From: Psychroflexus lacisalsi
GTDB taxonomy: Bacteria; Bacteroidota; Bacteroidia; Flavobacteriales; Flavobacteriaceae
Direction: 5' to 3'
Assembly (NCBI RefSeq): GCF_020164495.1
Contig: NZ_JAIQYZ010000001.1
Span: 1,178,001 to 1,242,000 of the forward strand
DNA: 64,000 bases
Shown here piece after piece: positions 62,510 through 64,000 of the stretch; position 1 is the stretch's first letter, and every line of letters begins with the position of its first letter. The position numbers and the translations under genes were made by a program. The notes below the pieces were generated by a model that was not told the DNA's origin, did no database searches, and worked only from the letters and a program-made list of their open reading frames with translations.

Positions 62510-63631
62510 CTATTGATTACCAAGCATCACTGGCATGACCAACATAGTGATGTGTTCTCCATTTTCTAAACCGTCTACTGGTGTAAGAATTCCGGCTCTG
62601 TTTGGTAAACTCATTTTGATTTTGATTTCGTCAGAATTTAAGTTGTTCAACATTTCAGTTAAAAACTTCGAGTTGAAACCTATCGTTAAATCATCTCCTT
62701 GGTAATCGCAAGTGAGACGTTCTTCAGCTTTATTGGAATAGTCAAGATCTTCTGCAGAAATGTTCAATTCTGCTCCAGCTATTTTCAATCTGATCTGGTG
62801 TGTTGTTTTATTCGAGAAAATGGACACACGTCTTACTGAGCTCAAAAATGAAGAGCGATCAATTGTCAAAACGTTTGGATTTTCCTTTGGGATTACAGCC
62901 TCATAATTAGGGTATTTCCCATCTACCAAACGACAAGTCAATTCAACATTATCGAAGCTAAATTTAGCATTAGATTCATTAAATTCAATCTGTACATCTT
63001 CTTCACTGCCAAGAAGTACACCTTTCAATAAATTGAGAGGCTTTTTGGGCATAATGAATTCTGCCGGCTTATCAGTTTTGATATCTGTTCTGGAATACTT
63101 TACCAACTTATGCGCATCTGTACCTACAAAAATTAATGCGTCCTCAGTAAATCTGAAAAACACACCATTCATCACCGGTCTTAAATCATCATTACCAGTG
63201 GCGAAAATCGTTTTGTTGATTGCTGTTGCTAATACATCTCCAACTAAAACAGTTTGACTTGCATCTTCAATGCTGACTGGAGTAGGAAAATCCTCAGCGT
63301 TCGCGTAAGCTAATGCATACTTGCCTTGCTCAGAACTTATCTCTATAGTGTGATTGTCTAGCTTATGGAAAGTCAATGGCTGTTCAGGGAATGATTTTAG
63401 AGTGTCAAGAAGCAACCTGGCAGGAACTGCGATTTCTCCTTCATCGCTAGATTCAACATCAAGCTTTGCACTCATAGTCGTTTCCAAGTCTGATGCAGAA
63501 ATCTTAAGTGAGTTATGATTCAATTCGAATAAAAAATTATCCAAAATCGGCATCGTATTATTATTGTTGATAACGCCTCCAAGAGTTTGGAGATTTTTCA
63601 ACATATATGTACTGGAAATTATAAACTTCAT
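62510..63631 (-). CDS. dnaN: DNA polymerase III beta sliding clamp
   Basis: Processivity clamp loaded on DNA by the clamp loader. Three repeated clamp folds over 373 aa; MKFIISSTYMLKNLQTLGGV at the start, LPILDNFLF near residue 29, FATGNDDLRPVMNGVFF in domain two and the C-terminal HITMLVMPVMLGNQ forming the partner-binding pocket. Alone on its strand next to a rhodanese gene, without dnaA nearby. Confidence 0.97.
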   Translation of the reverse strand: MKFIISSTYMLKNLQTLGGVINNNNTMPILDNFLFELNHNSLKISASDLETTMSAKLDVESSDEGEIAVPARLLLDTLKSFPEQPLTFHKLDNHTIEISSEQGKYALAYANAEDFPTPVSIEDASQTVLVGDVLATAINKTIFATGNDDLRPVMNGVFFRFTEDALIFVGTDAHKLVKYSRTDIKTDKPAEFIMPKKPLNLLKGVLLGSEEDVQIEFNESNAKFSFDNVELTCRLVDGKYPNYEAVIPKENPNVLTIDRSSFLSSVRRVSIFSNKTTHQIRLKIAGAELNISAEDLDYSNKAEERLTCDYQGDDLTIGFNSKFLTEMLNNLNSDEIKIKMSLPNRAGILTPVDGLENGEHITMLVMPVMLGNQ

Positions 63632-63708
63632 AGTGTAAGAATATTTGATCTATGCAAATATATTTTTTTCTGATGAATAATAAGGCATTCTGAAGCTTGT
63701 AAGCTATA

Positions 63709-64000
63709 TTATTGGTTCAATGTATCTTTCACAAGCTCATCTTCAAACTCCCATTGAGATAAACCCCCTTTGAGTTGGTATATTTTTTTAAATCCAGCTT
63801 TTTCTAAAATTTTAGAACATTCTTCAGACCGTCTTCCTGTTCTGCAATAAACTGCTACTGGTTTATTTTTGTCCAAATTTTTAATTTTTTGAATAAACTC
63901 ATTATCATAAACCAAGTTTTGAGCACCTTCTAGATGTCCCTCACGAAAAGCTTCAAGAGATCTTACATCAATCAATTGAACAGAGTCTAAAGTGATAAGC
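63709..64000 (-). CDS. rhodanese-like domain protein, 5' truncated by window edge
   Basis: Rhodanese fold ending at 63709. The active-site loop is VYCRTGRRS with the persulfide-forming Cys; SVQLIDVRSLEAFREGHLEGA precedes it. The frame remains open to the window edge (LITLDSVQLIDVRS), so the start lies beyond base 64000 and a signal peptide or extra domain could be missing. Single-domain size is expected. 77 bp upstream of the dnaN start region on the same strand. Confidence 0.9.
   Translation of the reverse strand, partial: LITLDSVQLIDVRSLEAFREGHLEGAQNLVYDNEFIQKIKNLDKNKPVAVYCRTGRRSEECSKILEKAGFKKIYQLKGGLSQWEFEDELVKDTLNQ

Overview
The window is about 64 kb of low-GC DNA from a member of the Bacteroidetes, most likely a marine or soil Flavobacteriaceae. 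The evidence is: an arginine operon built around the acyl-ornithine carbamoyltransferase ArgF' rather than ordinary OTCase; Por-secretion (type IX) C-terminal sorting domains on two secreted proteins; Bacteroidetes-typical families (DUF4494, SatD, VF530, DUF5117/5118-type metalloprotease, cap-less GT90 glycosyltransferase); the near absence of Shine-Dalgarno sequences; and TAnnTTTG-like promoter elements. No rRNA, tRNA, CRISPR array or intact insertion sequence was seen.

Layout. 1-8.4 kb (+): a complete arginine biosynthesis operon, argG(partial)-argC-proC-argD-argF'-argB-argE-argH, closed by a hairpin. 8.5-12.9 kb (-): leuA-leuC-leuD-leuB, the leucine branch, with a double-hairpin REP-like repeat between leuD and leuB and a promoter plus palindrome before leuA. 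13-16.8 kb: an unrecognised helical protein, then a divergent Lrp/AsnC regulator and asnB sharing a 25-bp palindrome. 16.8-25.3 kb: housekeeping and stress genes (FAD oxidoreductase, DJ-1/Hsp31-like, Crp-like regulator, DUF1456, DinB-like, VF530, RhlE-type helicase, outer-membrane phospholipase A, DASS transporter). 25.3-26.8 kb: a satD-DUF3307 pair preceded by a strikingly regular array of four palindromes with a 28-bp period. 26.8-33.3 kb: a secreted dienelactone hydrolase and NTF2-like protein, a broken GT90 glycosyltransferase, a secreted GH16 glucanase and an S9 peptidase.

33.5-47.3 kb is a looser accessory stretch: a membrane protein/HTH pair, nhaA, cupin, an AI-2E family transporter interrupted by an in-frame amber codon, lipoprotein, an operon of four small membrane proteins, ldhA, topoisomerase IB, DUF4494, and a large zinc metalloprotease. 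It contains several genes broken by single-base lesions, a thioredoxin-like relic, and a diverged roughly 100-bp element that recurs immediately downstream of minus-strand genes. 47.6-52.2 kb: an ATP-cone/PD-(D/E)xK nuclease translationally coupled to a beta-CASP metallo-beta-lactamase nuclease, convergent with a FUSC-family membrane protein. 52.4-54.7 kb: small membrane proteins and unknowns. 54.8-59.5 kb: an SRAP (YedK/HMCES) gene, a large type-IX-secreted lectin-like adhesin with its AraC-type neighbour, and then a second, degenerate copy of the SRAP 3' end. 59.6-64 kb: an unknown protein, mnmE, DUF4870, dnaN and a truncated rhodanese gene.

The best candidates for something undescribed are the phased operator array in front of satD, the ATP-cone nuclease/beta-CASP pair, and the recurring 3'-end element. 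All functional assignments are from reading the translated sequence and from family knowledge; no database search was possible.
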